Of a stretch of 64,000 nt of DNA, positions 35,701 to 46,838 are shown piece after piece. The notes beneath the pieces are model-generated. The model had not been told where the DNA came from. It made no database searches and saw only the letters and a list, made by a program, of their open reading frames with translations. This stretch comes from Glebionis coronaria. Taxonomy: Eukaryota; Streptophyta; Magnoliopsida; Asterales; Asteraceae. Where the stretch lies: positions 482,008,557 to 482,072,556 of the forward strand of contig CM046876.1 in NCBI GenBank assembly GCA_025667525.1, read 5' to 3'. Numbering within the stretch: the stretch's first letter is position 1; every line of letters starts with the position of its first letter. Made by a program: the position numbers and the translations under genes.

Positions 35701-36786
35701 GGAATCGTTAGAAGTAACATATGCTCTTGTGTAGATAGGTTTAGTTTGTCAGATTAACATTACTGTATATGGTTCACTGTAAACTTGAGTTTTAGTCATG
35801 ACTCATGAGTATGTATTCTGATTATAAATTTGTAATTGCATATGTTTCTTATTTGTCATTGAAGTATTATTTAGAATCTTTATTGTGCTAACTTCTCCCA
35901 TATGACCCAAACATGACTGATTTTTTATGTTTCTTTCCGATTTTGGTGTTTGGTTAAAATTTCAAACAAAAACAGTAATCTCACAACAGTATCTTGAAAT
36001 GTTTTTCGCCAAACATAAATTTATTGGAATTTTACAATCGACATACACATTAAGAACCATAAGTAAAAAAAAGATAACTTTACAGTTCGGTATAAACACA
36101 TACAAGATGCAACTTTGAATTCCAAGTTGCACCTGTTGCATATAATCTTTGGCACTAGAGATGAAATGCATCAGTTCAATTTAATCTACTACTTTGATTA
36201 GCTTATTTGCTAAGCTTACCAACTTATTGATTTTGTAGAATATGTAAATTAAAATCCGCTTTTTAATAGTCAACCTTTATATTATCTCAAATTCTCAATT
36301 CAAGCTATCAACTGATACAAAGTAGGATATCAGGTGAATGTGGTTCCCTTCAGCTCTAAACATTGCAGCTTCATCTATAAAATCTGTATATTATTGATCA
36401 AATGATAATTTGGGCCTTGAAACAACATCAGCGTTCTAAGAAATGTAGGTGTAAATGGAAAAAATATGCTTTTCTTTATTTGTCTCAAAAATTTTCATGA
36501 CGTTGAGTCTTTGACTTGATGGCCTAACTGGGGTATCCCTGTGATCGTTTCCGAACCATTTATGTGCCGGTGCCAAGATGAATACCTAGGGAGGTTCAAA
36601 CTGAAACACCTCTTGTGTGGACATAAAGACGGCTGACCATTATTAGGCCACATTGGTGATGGTTGATGCTTTTAATTTAGCTGTATAATCAAACAAATAT
36701 GAATAATATTTCTACTATGCACACATGGCATTACAGTAATCACTATTGGTCATTGCTGAAAACGCAATTCTTGTTATAAGTGGTAT
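35701..36786 (+). other. 3' flank of cyclin copy A
   Basis: Shared with copy B. No coding frame is supported; the short ORFs here are not conserved in a meaningful frame. The end GGTAT (36782-36786) is the presumed target site of the Tat insertion. Confidence 0.7.
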
Positions 36787-37237
36787 TGTTTGTGCAATTC
36801 CTTGCGGGGGTCCGAATGGTATGACCGGATCAGATCTTTGGTGATGTATGCTTCGGATATCCTGAAACCAAAGCAACGCGTTAGCCTCGTCCGGGTGTGA
36901 GAACCCAGACCAAGCTCCGGCGTGAGAGTAAGTAAAGGGTAAAAATCCGAAGAGGAATATGAGAGTAAAACAATATAAGTAAAAACTGATAAGGATAAAA
37001 GAGTTAACCTAAACCTTGAACCCAAAGGGGGTATTTATACTAGTCTGATTCCTAAAAGGCCGGGAATGGTGATGGGCCTTGGTTGGCCCGATTGGGGACA
37101 CACTCCCTATTTTATAGGAAGTGTGTCTGTTTAGTTCTTTGTTGACTATCGTTGACTTATTCTAGAAGGATGCGTGCGTTCCGGATCGTCAAGTGTGTTC
37201 CGGATCGGGTCATGTGTTCCGGACACATACACGAACA
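36787..37237 (-). repeat. 3' LTR of the Tat element (451 bp)
   Basis: On the plus strand TGTTTGTGCAATTCC to ACACGAACA. Its first ~245 bp match 46609-46838 closely. Several TTCCGGA words lie in the U3 part. Target sequence GGTAT precedes it. Confidence 0.88.
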
Positions 37238-37250
37238 AGTCCCCCCAAGT
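37238..37250 (-). other. Polypurine tract of the Tat element
   Basis: ACTTGGGGGGACT on the minus strand directly against the 3' LTR start (TGTTCGTG). Confidence 0.8.
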
Positions 37251-37408
37251 GTTGATTGGGCTAACTTTGTTCGAAAAAGTTTTAGTCAAATCAATACTTA
37301 AAGCCCATTTCTTTTACGATTGGTGTGGGCCGGACCAACTTCTCGGCCCGTTTTCCAGCTAAATCCCATCAAGGCCCAACCACTTTTACCCTACTTCCAT
37401 GCGATGGT

Positions 37409-37500
37409 TGACACGTGGCATCAGCTTGCTTGGATTGATGACACGTGTGTTTTTACTGTTCCTTTCACGGTCTCCCATGTTTTTACCGAGCCTATAAATA
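37409..37500 (+). promoter_or_regulatory. Promoter of the antisense ORF: two G-boxes and TATA
   Basis: TGACACGTGGCA (37409-37420) and TGACACGTGT (37439-37448) are G-box/ABRE-type bZIP sites; TATAAATA follows at 37493-37500, 139 bp before the ATG at 37639. It lies inside the element, between the 3' LTR and the antisense ORF, and faces away from the LTR. The spacing is that of an ordinary plant promoter; activity is inferred. Confidence 0.6.
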
Positions 37501-37638
37501 CCTACCCATTCGTCAGTTGTTTGTGTGTGTTTTTACTTTTCTCTTAGGTTTTCCTTCTCTCTACCAATCCAGATCTCTCTCTTCAGGTATCTTTTCTTCC
37601 TTTCCTGGTTACCTTTCCGGATCCATCCTTTATACGTT

Positions 37639-40349
37639 ATGGCATATGAGAATCTTCCTGGGCCTTCCGGCTCAACTCGTTACGCTCCCAAGTTTGACAT
37701 GCCTAAATATACGACTACTCTCAACGAGGCTTATGTTAAATATTTGGTGAAGACATATCATATTCCGGAAAGTTGCAACCCCCAAGTTGCTCCGGAAGGT
37801 ATGACTATGGATCGTCTCCCTCAAAACCGTATCGGCTTATATGAACAGTTCTTCAAACTATCCGGACTACGAGTCCCCTTCTCCACCTTCTTTTTGGCCG
37901 TTTTGAAAGACTTTGTTGTACATATCTCACAACTAGTTCCCTTAGGATTAAATCGTGTTGTCACTTTTGAAGTTTACTGCCGAAGCCTCTCCATCGAACC
38001 TACTGCTCCTCTGTTCCGTCTTTACTACAGGCTTAGCAAACAAGGTCATTGGTTCTCTTTTGAAAAGAGGTATGGAAAGGGTTCTCGCAAGCAGATCTTC
38101 CGTGATACCCTCACTTGCTTGAAGAACTGGAAATGGGAGTTTTTTGTCATAGACCGCAAAGCTATTCCGGATTCATGTCGTGGAGACATGTTGATTCGGA
38201 CTTGAATGATTATATTCCCCGAGATGGCTTTAGTGAATCGGATGCTCGTCGTCTTGAAGAGCATGTTGTAGATTTGGCTGCCCTTCCGAAAGGAGTGTTG
38301 TATATGGCCGGTGTGTCACTGACTTGGGAGTGTCCCAGATTCTTTCCTCGTTTTATGGATCCGGAGGGGAATGTTATTACCCTTGCTTTCATTCTCTCTC
38401 TTTCTATACTTTGTCTTTTTCCTTTTTATGGTTGTAAGTTTGTATTGCTTTCGTTGTGTTTTCTTTCTTTCCTTGCAGCTATCACCATGTCCGAATACCT
38501 AAGGTTTCCCATTACTGCTCCGTGCAAAATTGCCAAAGGCGATCGTTTGACTGATGTCAACCGGATTACACCTCATCTTTCCGAGGCCCTTGCGGCCGGA
38601 GAGCGTTTGAGTGCTCCTACTGCTGACCAAATCATTGTTATGAGGGAGAGCGAGGCTGTCAAGACCACTCGTGAGAAGAAAAGGCTTGCTGCTCTTCGTG
38701 CCGCGGAGGAAAAGAAAAGGAAAGAGGAAAGTGGGGAACCGATGGGGAGACCAAAGGGAAAGAAGAGAACTTTTGAGAAGGGTGGTTCTTCTGGTGCTTC
38801 TACTAAAGTGAGCAAAGCTGTCAGCGATCTTCATCGGAGTATGAAGCGTATGACTGAGAAGGCTGCGACTTCTGATGGTTCGGCCAAGAGAAGAAGGGTT
38901 GATGCGGATGGAGGTGCTGATATTAATGAAGATGAAATCCTCAATGAGGATCGCGTACTCAGTCCTTCGCCTCTTCGGTCTGTTAATTTGAATATTAACG
39001 TGGACGATGACTCTCCCGGACCTGCTGGCACCGGTTCGGAGAAAACACATGAGGAGGGGTCCAAGGGAGATGGGAAAGACACTGCCTCGGAAAAACATAA
39101 GGAAAAGAGTCCCATTCTTGGCAGTTCGTACTTGGATGGATCAAGCTCCAAGGGTGTTTTTTCTGATGATGTTGAGGAGCCTGTTAAGCAAAGGGAGGGA
39201 AAAGGGGTTATGCATCCGGAGCATCATCACTCGACACGTAAGTATCTTCCTCTCCATGCTTTCCTCTTATCTTGCTCATGCATATCATGTCGTCTATTTT
39301 TATTGAAAAATTCATGTTTGTCCGAAACAGGCGTGTTTACTGTAGAGGAGGGGGCGACTGGCCCAAGTGCTAGGTACGCTCAGAATTGGAGTATTAATGA
39401 TGCTAGCCGGGTGGATACCCCTTCGGAGTGTCGCGACCTAATGCTGAATCTTATCCCTCCGGCTTTGCAGCGAGAATTGAGCTCCTATCCCCCTTCCTTT
39501 GCCCTAAGTCGTAGCTGGTACCAACTTCCTAGGAGTACGATGGGAATGGTCGACTCCCTTCGAAGGTTCGAGGAGGAATCCCACGACCAAGGCAATCTTA
39601 TGGATGAGTGCGAGGAATACAAGGTGCTTCTGCAAGCTTCCGACGTTAAGTTGTCAGAACAGATCCAGGCTAATTCTAAACTTTCCTCTCAGCTTGAGAA
39701 TGCCGAAAAGGTTTGTGCTACTAGGGATTCGGAGCTGGCTGCCGCGGTGGGTGAAAAATTTGACTTGTCAGAGAGGCTCAAAGGCCGTGATGCCCGAATT
39801 GCTGATCTCGAGGCAACTTTGCACGTGGTGAATGCTGACAAAGACATATATGCCGAGGAGGTCAAAGCCTTAAAAGCCGAGAGGGACGAGCTGCAGAGCA
39901 AGTGCAACACTTCTGAGATGGGGAGGTACAATGCTATCCGGACACTGCTTCCTGCCGTAGTTTCCAAGCTCTTAAACAGCCATGAGCATAAAAAGAACAT
40001 AACAGACTGTTTCAACAAAGCTATTGAGGCTGGCTGGGCCGCAGGGATTAAAGTTTAGAGGCCTGTCGAGGAGCAACTGGCCGTCGTTGCTGCCACCCCG
40101 GGGTTTGATTTATATTGTGAGAAGAAAATAGGGCCGATGGTTGATGCCCTTATGGAGGCTAAATACCCCTATATCCAAGAGGTCGCTACCAACTTCTACT
40201 TACCCATTGAGCGCTTAATGGTAATCGAGCCTGCTCCTGCTCCTCCAAAGATTGTGGATCCTTCGGCAGAGACCCTTATTGATGAAGATATGGTGTCCCT
40301 TCAAGATGATGCTGATGCCTCCGGAAGCAAAGACACCCCCGCAACCTGA
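37639..40349 (+). pseudogene. Antisense ORF of Tat element, 'putative gypsy type transposon' (PF04195-like) domain
   Basis: Coding on the strand opposite to pol. The ATG (MAYENLPGPSG) starts a domain with FSTFFLAVLKDF, LVPLGLNRVVTFEVYCRSL and RLSKQGHWFSFEKR, the pattern I know from plant proteins labelled Transposase_28 or gypsy-type. A 1-nt loss near 38175 shifts the frame before WRHVDSDLNDYIP. The rest runs to 40058: basic KKRK-rich segments (possible nuclear signals), an acidic/Ser-rich stretch, and a long C-terminal coiled coil (39600-39900). A TAG at 40056-40058 is followed in frame by a conserved tail to 40349. A good GT-AG intron of 93 nt lies at 39238-39330 (GTAAGT donor), and a T-rich stretch ending TTGCAG at 38478 looks like another. 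The role of such ORFs is unknown. Confidence 0.75.
39238..39330 (+). other. Predicted intron in the antisense ORF
   Basis: Donor GTAAGT and acceptor GAAACAG, 93 nt, pyrimidine-rich, phase 1 on both sides, so splicing keeps the frame. The unspliced frame is also open because the length is a multiple of three. Confidence 0.6.
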
Positions 40350-41322
40350 TTTCCCTATGATTTGCTTAAAACAACTGTTCCCAAACTTAACTTTATTCGG
40401 ATGAATGTAATATTCGCAGACTATTTGTTTTTGTTGTTTTGTCTTTTCTTATGCTTCTTTTGATCTGGAAGGTTGTAACAATTACACTGTTTTCGTATGT
40501 TGACGTTTATGTTTTGTTAAATATATACCTCTCTTATGATTCTTGTTTGTTTGAAAATATAATTGCATACGAATAGGCCTCACCTTTCAGCTTAGGATTT
40601 AAAGCAAAAGTGAACAAGATTATTTCTAAACCTTCCGTTTTGGATAAAAATGACCAAATCCTTCCCTTGTTGAAGGGAGAAAGAATTGGAAGCGTATGCC
40701 TTCTGTTTCGGATAGGACTTATTCTAAAATAACCAAATTCTTCCCTTGCTGAAGGGAGAAAGAATTGGAAGCGTATGCCTTCCATCCGGATAGGACTTTT
40801 TCAAAAATAACCAAATTCTTCCCTTGCTGAAGGGAGAAAGAATTGGATGCGTATGTCTTCCATTCCGGATAGGACTTTTTCAAAAATAACCAAATTCTTC
40901 CCTTGCTGAAGGGAGAAAGAATTGGATGTGTATGCCTTCCATTCCGGATAGGACTTTTCAAAAATAACCAAGTTCTTCCCTTGCTGAAGGGAGAAAGAAT
41001 TGGATGCGTATGCCTTCCGTTTCGGATAGGACTTCTTCAAAAATAACCAAATTCTTCCCTTGCTGAAGGGAGAAAGAATTGGATGCGTATTGCTAGGGTG
41101 TGATTTAAGTGAAACGTCTTATCATTCATGCTACTTATAATTGCTGCAAAGGTGCTTCCTCCTTTAATGACGAGAGGAGAAGCTTTTTCATTAAAAACAA
41201 AGGACATAAACTTTCCCTTCTGGAGGGAGTGAAGGTTGATACATTTTGAAATAAAATCTAGATGAAATAATAAACTGGACCCTTCCCTTGCTGAAGGGAG
41301 AAAGAGCCGTTACAAGATAGAA
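40350..41322. other. Convergent intergenic region of the Tat element
   Basis: Lies between the 3' ends of the antisense ORF and of pol. It holds the 77-bp tandem repeat (40629-41091) and two further single hairpin units near 41211 and 41283. Minus-strand ORFs here are read-through of the repeat. Confidence 0.75.
40629..41091. repeat. Tandem repeat, about six 77-bp units with hairpin
   Basis: Units of about 72-80 bp share ATAACCAAATTCTTCCC, TTGCTGAAGGGAGAAAG, TTGGATGCGTATGCC and TCCGGATAGGACTT. Each holds a 7-bp stem (TTCCCTT / AAGGGAG) closed by a 4-nt GCTG loop (GTTG in the first unit). Tandem repeats in the 3' region are known in Tat-type elements. Confidence 0.85.
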
Positions 41323-44300
41323 ATGAAATTACAAATAACACTTCCTGAGGTTCATTGCATGCCACACCCTTGGGACCTCCTTGTCTCTCATGGTAAGGAG
41401 CTTGTACGAGCCATTCTAGTATGCTTCCTTGACACGGTATGGGCCTTCCAATGTAGGAGCAAGTTTTCCTTCTTTCTGAACCCTGCTTGCTTCACTCTTT
41501 CAGAACACAAAGTCTCCTGGGCGGAATGCAACTGGACGAACTCGCTTGTTGTAGTACTGCTCCACCTTCGTCTTGTACTTCGCTTCCCGGATAGCTGCCA
41601 TTTCTCTTCTTTCCTATAAGAGGTCCAAGTTTATGCGCAGGGCATCATCATTGTCCTTTTCATTGATCATCATTGTCCGATATGTGGGCATTCCTATCTC
41701 AGCCGGAATGACTGCTTCGGATCCATATGTGAGGCTGAAAGGAGTTTCTCCATTACTCTGCTTCAATGACGTCCGGTGGGCCCATAGTATGTGCGGTAGC
41801 TCCTCTGCCCATCCATTCCTTTCTCGACCAAGCCTTGTCTTAATGCCTTCCATGAGAGTCTTGTTAGCCCTTTCGACTAGACCGTTTGCTTGTGGATGGG
41901 CTACAGCTATATTGATTTGCTTGATTTCCAAGTCCGAACACCAGATGGTTCATTGATGAATTGCTTAGCATTGTCTGTGACTATTATCTTTCGGATTCCG
42001 AATCGGCAGACAACATTGTCCCAAAAGAATTTGATTACTTCCTTTCCGGATATTTTGACTAAAGGCTTATCCTCCATCCACTTGATGAAATAATCAATGG
42101 CGACAATTATGTATTTCACATTTCCGGATGAGGCTGGTAATGGACCTAGAATGTCCATTCCCCATTGGTAAAATAGCCATGGTGCCATGATAGATTTCAT
42201 CAGTGTCTTTGGCAATCTTGCTACTTGTGCATGAATTTGGCATGAATCACATTTCTCTAGCTCCTCCCTTGCGTCTGTATGCATGGTTGGCCAGTAATAC
42301 CCCGATCTTAAAGCTTGTGCTACTATCGACCTTGGCTTCAAGTGCATGCTACACGAACCCATGTGTATTTCCCGAAGGACATAGTTGGCTTGCAACGGAC
42401 CTACGCACCGAAGCATTGGTTCTAAGTACCCTTTTTTGAATAAGACCCCATCAATCATTTCATACTGGTGCAGCTTCAATCTTAAACGTCGTGCTTCGTT
42501 CTTATCCGTTGGCCAGATTCCATCCTGGAGACATTTAATGATGGGAGTCATCCAATTGTCGCCTACTTCTTCCACTATGTTGTTTACCTCGTTCCGGTCG
42601 GTAGACCTTTCGTTTAAGACCTCCACCAAGACCTCTTTTGTTAAGTGGTCGAATGCCAACGTTGCCAGTTTGCTTAGGACGTCAGCCTTCTGATTCTTAC
42701 TCCTTGGTATGTTCATGATTGTGAAATGGGAAAACTTTGATATCAAAACCTTTGCCTCGGTTAGGTATTTTATCATTCTATCACAATTTGCTTCGTATGT
42801 TCCATTGACCTGGTTTTCTACCAACTTTGAGTCTACTCGGACCTCAATCCTTCCCACTTTCACCTGTATTGCAATTCTTAGACCTGCCAGAAGGGCTTCG
42901 TATTCTGCTTCATTGTTGGTGGTTTCAAAATTCAGCCGGAGGACGTAAGTGAACTCGGTTCCGGTTGGGCTGATGAGGACCAATCCGGCTCCTGCACCTT
43001 GGGCACTGGATGCTCCGTCTGTAAAGAGGGTCCACATTTCTGTTTCGTCCTTTCCCGGCTTTGGAGTAGGCACCTGGAAGAATTCTTCTTCTGCCTGACC
43101 TATAGGTGCTTCGGTTAAGAAGTCTGCCAAAACTTGCCCTTTGATTGCATTTCTTGGTTTGTATTCTATTTTGTAAGCCCCCAACTCAATTGTGTACTTA
43201 GCCAACTTTCCGGATGCATCTGCCTTACTTAATATCTGCTTGATTGGTTGGTCTGTGATTACGTTTATCTCATGGCCTTCGAAATATCTCCTAAGTCTCC
43301 TTGATGCCTTTAGCAAGGCTAAAGCCAGTTTTTCCATAGGAGAATAGTTCTTTTCCGCATCACTAAGTGTTCGGCCAATATAATGAATCGGACATTGTCT
43401 TCCATTCCTTTCAGTGAGCAATACTGCACTAATTGACTCTTGTGATGCTGCCAAGTACATGTACAGGGGTTCCTTTGGTCTTGGAGTGGTAAGGGTTGGC
43501 AGGTTCATGATCAACTTTTTCATTTGCTGGAATGCCTCTTCCGCCTCCGTGGTCTATTTGTACTCATGCTTGTTCTCCTTTGTGATATTCTTGAGTGTGT
43601 TAAAGAATGGGAGCGCCCTTTCAACAGATCGTGATAAGAATCGGTTTAAGGCTGCTAACTTGCCACTTAACTATTGCATTTCCTTCCATGTCTTTGGTGA
43701 TTGGATGTCAATAATGGCCCTAGTTTTCTTCGGATTGGCTTGTATACCTTCCGGAGTAATGATGTATCCGAGGAATTTGCCTTCTTCTACCCCAAACGAG
43801 CACTTAACCGGATTTAACTTCATGTTGATTTGTCTGAGGTTGTCAAAGGTTTCTGCCACGTCTGCTAACATGCTCCTTTCATCCTTACTCTTTATCACCA
43901 TGTCATCAATGTATGCCTCCATATTTCGTCCTATCTGACTTTGAAAGGCTGAGTCAACCAGTCTTTGATATGTTGCTCCGGCATTTTTCAATCCGAAGGG
44001 CATCTTGGTGTAGCAAAAAGTGCCTTGATCCGTATAAAAGGCTGTCTTCTCTTCATCTTCCGGGGCCATTTAAATTGGATGGTAACCCTTGTATGCGTCC
44101 AAGAAACACTTAAAGCGAGATTCTACTACGGATTCAATTTTTTCATCAATGTCCGGAGGTGAGTAGTAGTCCTTCGGACATGCTGAATTAAGATTTTTGA
44201 AATCTACGCACATCCTCCACGATCCATCACTCTTTTTCACCATGACCGGATTGGAGATGTACGTACGGTACTTTACTGATCTGACTATTCCTATCGCCAC

Positions 44301-45551
44301 TAGTTCTTCCACTTCTTTGGTTACGGCCTTGCTCTTTTCGGATCCTAGCATTCGTCTTTTCTGACATACCGGGTCTAAGCTCTCATTGACATTCAAGTTA
44401 TGTTGCATGATTCGCCTCGGCACTCCTGTCATATCCGATGGTTCCCATGCGAATACATCCAAGTTGTCTTTCAGCAGGTTCTTTAATGCTGTTTGGCAAG
44501 CTACAGTTAATCCGCCCCCAATAGTGGTAAACTGTTCCGGATAAGCAGGGTTAATCATGATGCTTTCCGTACCGGATGGTAACTCAGCCGTCACGGTCTT
44601 GTTGTTGGTTGTGGGCGTTGGCGCTTTCCTTTTTGCTATTTGCCTGCATTCCGAGACGATGACTGATCGAGAGACTAGCGAGGCTACCCCTCTTGGAGTG
44701 GGAAACTTCATCATGGCATGAATGGTTGACGGTACAGCTCGGAGGATCCGGATGCCTGTCCTCCCTAGGATCACATTGTACGGTGACGGGGCGCTGATCA
44801 CTACAAACTTCATGTGAGTTCTTCGGACTAAGCTATGTGATCCGAAACTGACTTCTAACTCGATCTTTCCCATTGGTTTGACTACTTCTCCAGCAAATCC
44901 GACGAGATCAGTTTGCGTGTTCCTCAACTTTGACTTGATGCTTGTTGGAAGCTTCTCGAAGCAGTGTTCGAACATAATCTCCACCGATGCCCCCTCATCT
45001 ACGTAAAGTCTTCGTACCAAATAACCTCCCAATTCGGCCTCTATGATAATTGGATCATCAGACATCTCATCTTCTTCCAATGGTGGAAAAGTGATTGGGG
45101 CTCTCATCCAGCTTTCGGTTGCTTCTCTAGCTTTCCTTTTCTCTCTTTCCGGTAATGTCCGGACCATGTTTATAATCTTGTCTTGCCTTGGAGCCTCTTC
45201 TCTTCGATTGTCTCGTCCTCTCTGGCGTACATCCCGGACAAGATGATTCAGCTTTCCAGATTCTAGGGCTCGCTCAATTTGCTTCCTTAGCTGGATGCAA
45301 TCGTTGGTAAAGTGTCCCTTATCCTGATGATAGTCACAGTAACGATCCATATTTCCACCTCTTTCCGGATTGTTCATTGGACGGGGAGGGGGTAGACGAA
45401 GCTGTGTTTCGGTAGCAAGGATTTCTTTTAGATTCTTTGTCAAGGAATTAACACTTAGGACCGGGGCCACTCTGTTTCGGTCATGATAATTGTTTCGGTT
45501 GTAATCATTCCTGTGATAATTGTCATTCCGGGGTGGTGGGTATGGTGCCAT
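41323..45551 (-). pseudogene. Tat pol: protease, RT, RNase H, aRNase H, integrase, with several stops
   Basis: From 45551 downward: zinc finger (CDYHQDKGHFTNDC), protease region (LYVDEGASVEIMF, YNVILGRTGIR), RT with SDGSWRMCVDFKNLN, MPFGLKNAGATYQR and catalytic YIDD (IDDMVIKSK), gypsy RNase H (VLLTERNGRQCPIHYI), aRNase H (FTDGASSAQGAG, NNEAEYEALLAGL, VDSKLV) and integrase (GMDILGPLP, VTDNAKQF, HPQANGLVERAN). Stops: TAA at 44067-44069, TAG near 43671, TAG near 43555, TAG at about 41614, a TGA and a TAG further on; a frameshift near 41935 splits the integrase. The C-terminus (LAPTLEGPYRVKEAY, PRVWHAMNLRKCY) ends near 41330. Confidence 0.88.
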
Positions 45552-46534
45552 GTTGTCTCTATCGCTGTTTCTGTTGTTGAAGAAATCTCTTCCCTTATAT
45601 GCATCTCGACCATCATTTCTTCTATTGTTGTCCAGCCATGGTACTTTTGGTTGCGATCATCCCTTCTTTGGGTGGGAGGGTTGGGCTTCCGGTATGGCTC
45701 CGTTCCTTCCCCTTTTGGTAGCTCAGTGTTAGCGAATGCCTCCTCGGACCGAACAAAATCATCCAACCTCTCCATCATTTCGTCCACCGATTCAGGAACT
45801 TTGTCCGAGTACCTTTTTGCCAGCTCTGGACTTTTGACCGAATCCATAAATGCCGAAATCTTCATGACTTCCGGAACTCCATGGATAAGACCTACTTCGA
45901 CTGTCCATCGTTCTTTAAAAACTGTTAATGACTCATTTGCCTTTCTTACAATCTTGGTTATCTCATGTGGGCCTTTATGACTTAGCTTTCGGATCGAGTA
46001 TCTCTTGACAAATGCCTTCCTTAGCTCTGCCCATTCATCAATGCTGTCAGTATCAAGGCTTTCAAGCCTTCCCCTAGCTCCCCCTTCTAGCGTTTGCTGG
46101 AACATTCTACACCAAACCGGCATTGGCCATTCGCCCGAATTGGCTGCTCCGGTGAAGCGATTCAAATGATCCTCCGGATCTCCCGTTCCGTCATATGTCT
46201 TGACAGTGGCAGGCATCTTGTACTCGGGTCCGGAGAAGTCAATAATTCTTTGAGTGAGTGGGGATTTGACTGCTTCCTTGAAAGGTTTCTTTAAATCCGC
46301 ATCGGACACCACCTTGCCTCTTACTATCTTAGTGTTGCTGCTTCCCTCATCTTCTTCAATGAAACTTAGACGGACAGGTTCCACGGCGTTCCGGTTATGC
46401 TCTTTGACTAGCAGTCGCAATGTTGAGATGTGTTGTTCAAGTTGTTCCTTTGTGAGATTCTGATCGTTCGGAGAAGTTAAATCAATCGGAAGGTTAGGAC
46501 CTGTCGGAGTGACAGGAGGAGTAGGGCCTGCCAT
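45455..46534 (-). pseudogene. Tat gag, frameshifted near its end
   Basis: ATG at 46534 (MAGPTPPVTPTGP), two in-frame codons after a TTG that the frame also allows. The gag domain has YDGTGDPEDHLNRFTGAA, WCRMFQQTLEGGARGRLESL, ELRKAFVKRYSIRK and ESLTVFKERW, as in Tat-lineage gags. Near 45645 the authentic frame passes into that of the downstream pol ORF (VPWLDNNRRNDGRDAY...), at a run of four A on the minus strand, so the last ~60 residues of this frame are not genuine. Gag and pol were therefore probably one polyprotein. Confidence 0.85.
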
Positions 46535-46570
46535 TCTAAACAACTGGTAGATAGAATATCAAGTCCCATG

Positions 46571-46580
46571 GATGGCGCCA
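46571..46580 (-). other. Primer binding site of the Tat element
   Basis: TGGCGCCATC on the minus strand, 2 nt from the LTR end. TGGCGCC is the usual core of non-Met primer sites in this clade; the tRNA is not certain. Confidence 0.6.
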
Positions 46581-46582
46581 AA

Positions 46583-46838
46583 TGTTTGTTCAATTCCTTG
46601 CGGGAAATGTTTGTGCAATTCCTTGCGGGGGTCCGAATGATATGACCGGATCGGATCTTTGGTGATGTATGCTTCGGATATCCTGAAACCAAAGCAACGC
46701 GTTAGCCTCGTCCGGGTGTGAGAACCCAGACCAAGCTCCGGCGTGAGAGTAAGTAAAGGGTAAAAATCAGAAGAGGAATATGAGAGTAAAACAATATAAG
46801 TAAAAAGTGATAAGGGTAAAAGAGTTAACCTAAACCAT
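46583..46838 (-). repeat. Truncated 5' LTR of the Tat element
   Basis: Matches the first ~245 bp (plus strand) of the 3' LTR up to TTAACCTAAACC, then stops, so about 195 bp of U3 are missing. The inner end carries a 26-bp partial duplication (TGTTTGTTCAATTCCTTGCG then TGTTTGTGCAATTCCTTGCG). Confidence 0.85.

Larger units (their letters stand above)
34411..36786 (+). repeat. Segmental duplication, copy 1 (cyclin copy A and flanks)
   Basis: Homologous over its whole length to 50015-52404, including about 230 bp upstream and 1.1 kb downstream of the cyclin frame, with only scattered differences. The right end is exactly where the Tat LTR begins. Confidence 0.9.
36787..46838 (-). mobile_element. 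Tat-lineage Ty3/gypsy element with antisense ORF, 5' LTR truncated
   Basis: Minus-strand order: truncated 5' LTR (46583-46838), primer site (46571-46580), gag, protease, RT, dual RNase H, integrase, tandem repeats, antisense ORF (plus strand), polypurine tract, 3' LTR (36787-37237). An aRNase H after the gypsy RNase H and an antisense ORF between integrase and 3' LTR are lineage features of Tat elements. At least seven stops or frameshifts make it inactive. The right end is cut inside the LTR, so no TSD can be seen. Confidence 0.9.

Noticed and set aside
40534..41040. Overlapping minus-strand ORFs with repeated peptides
   Set aside because: They are read-through of the 77-bp tandem repeat. 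The repeat is also not a CRISPR array: no unique spacers.
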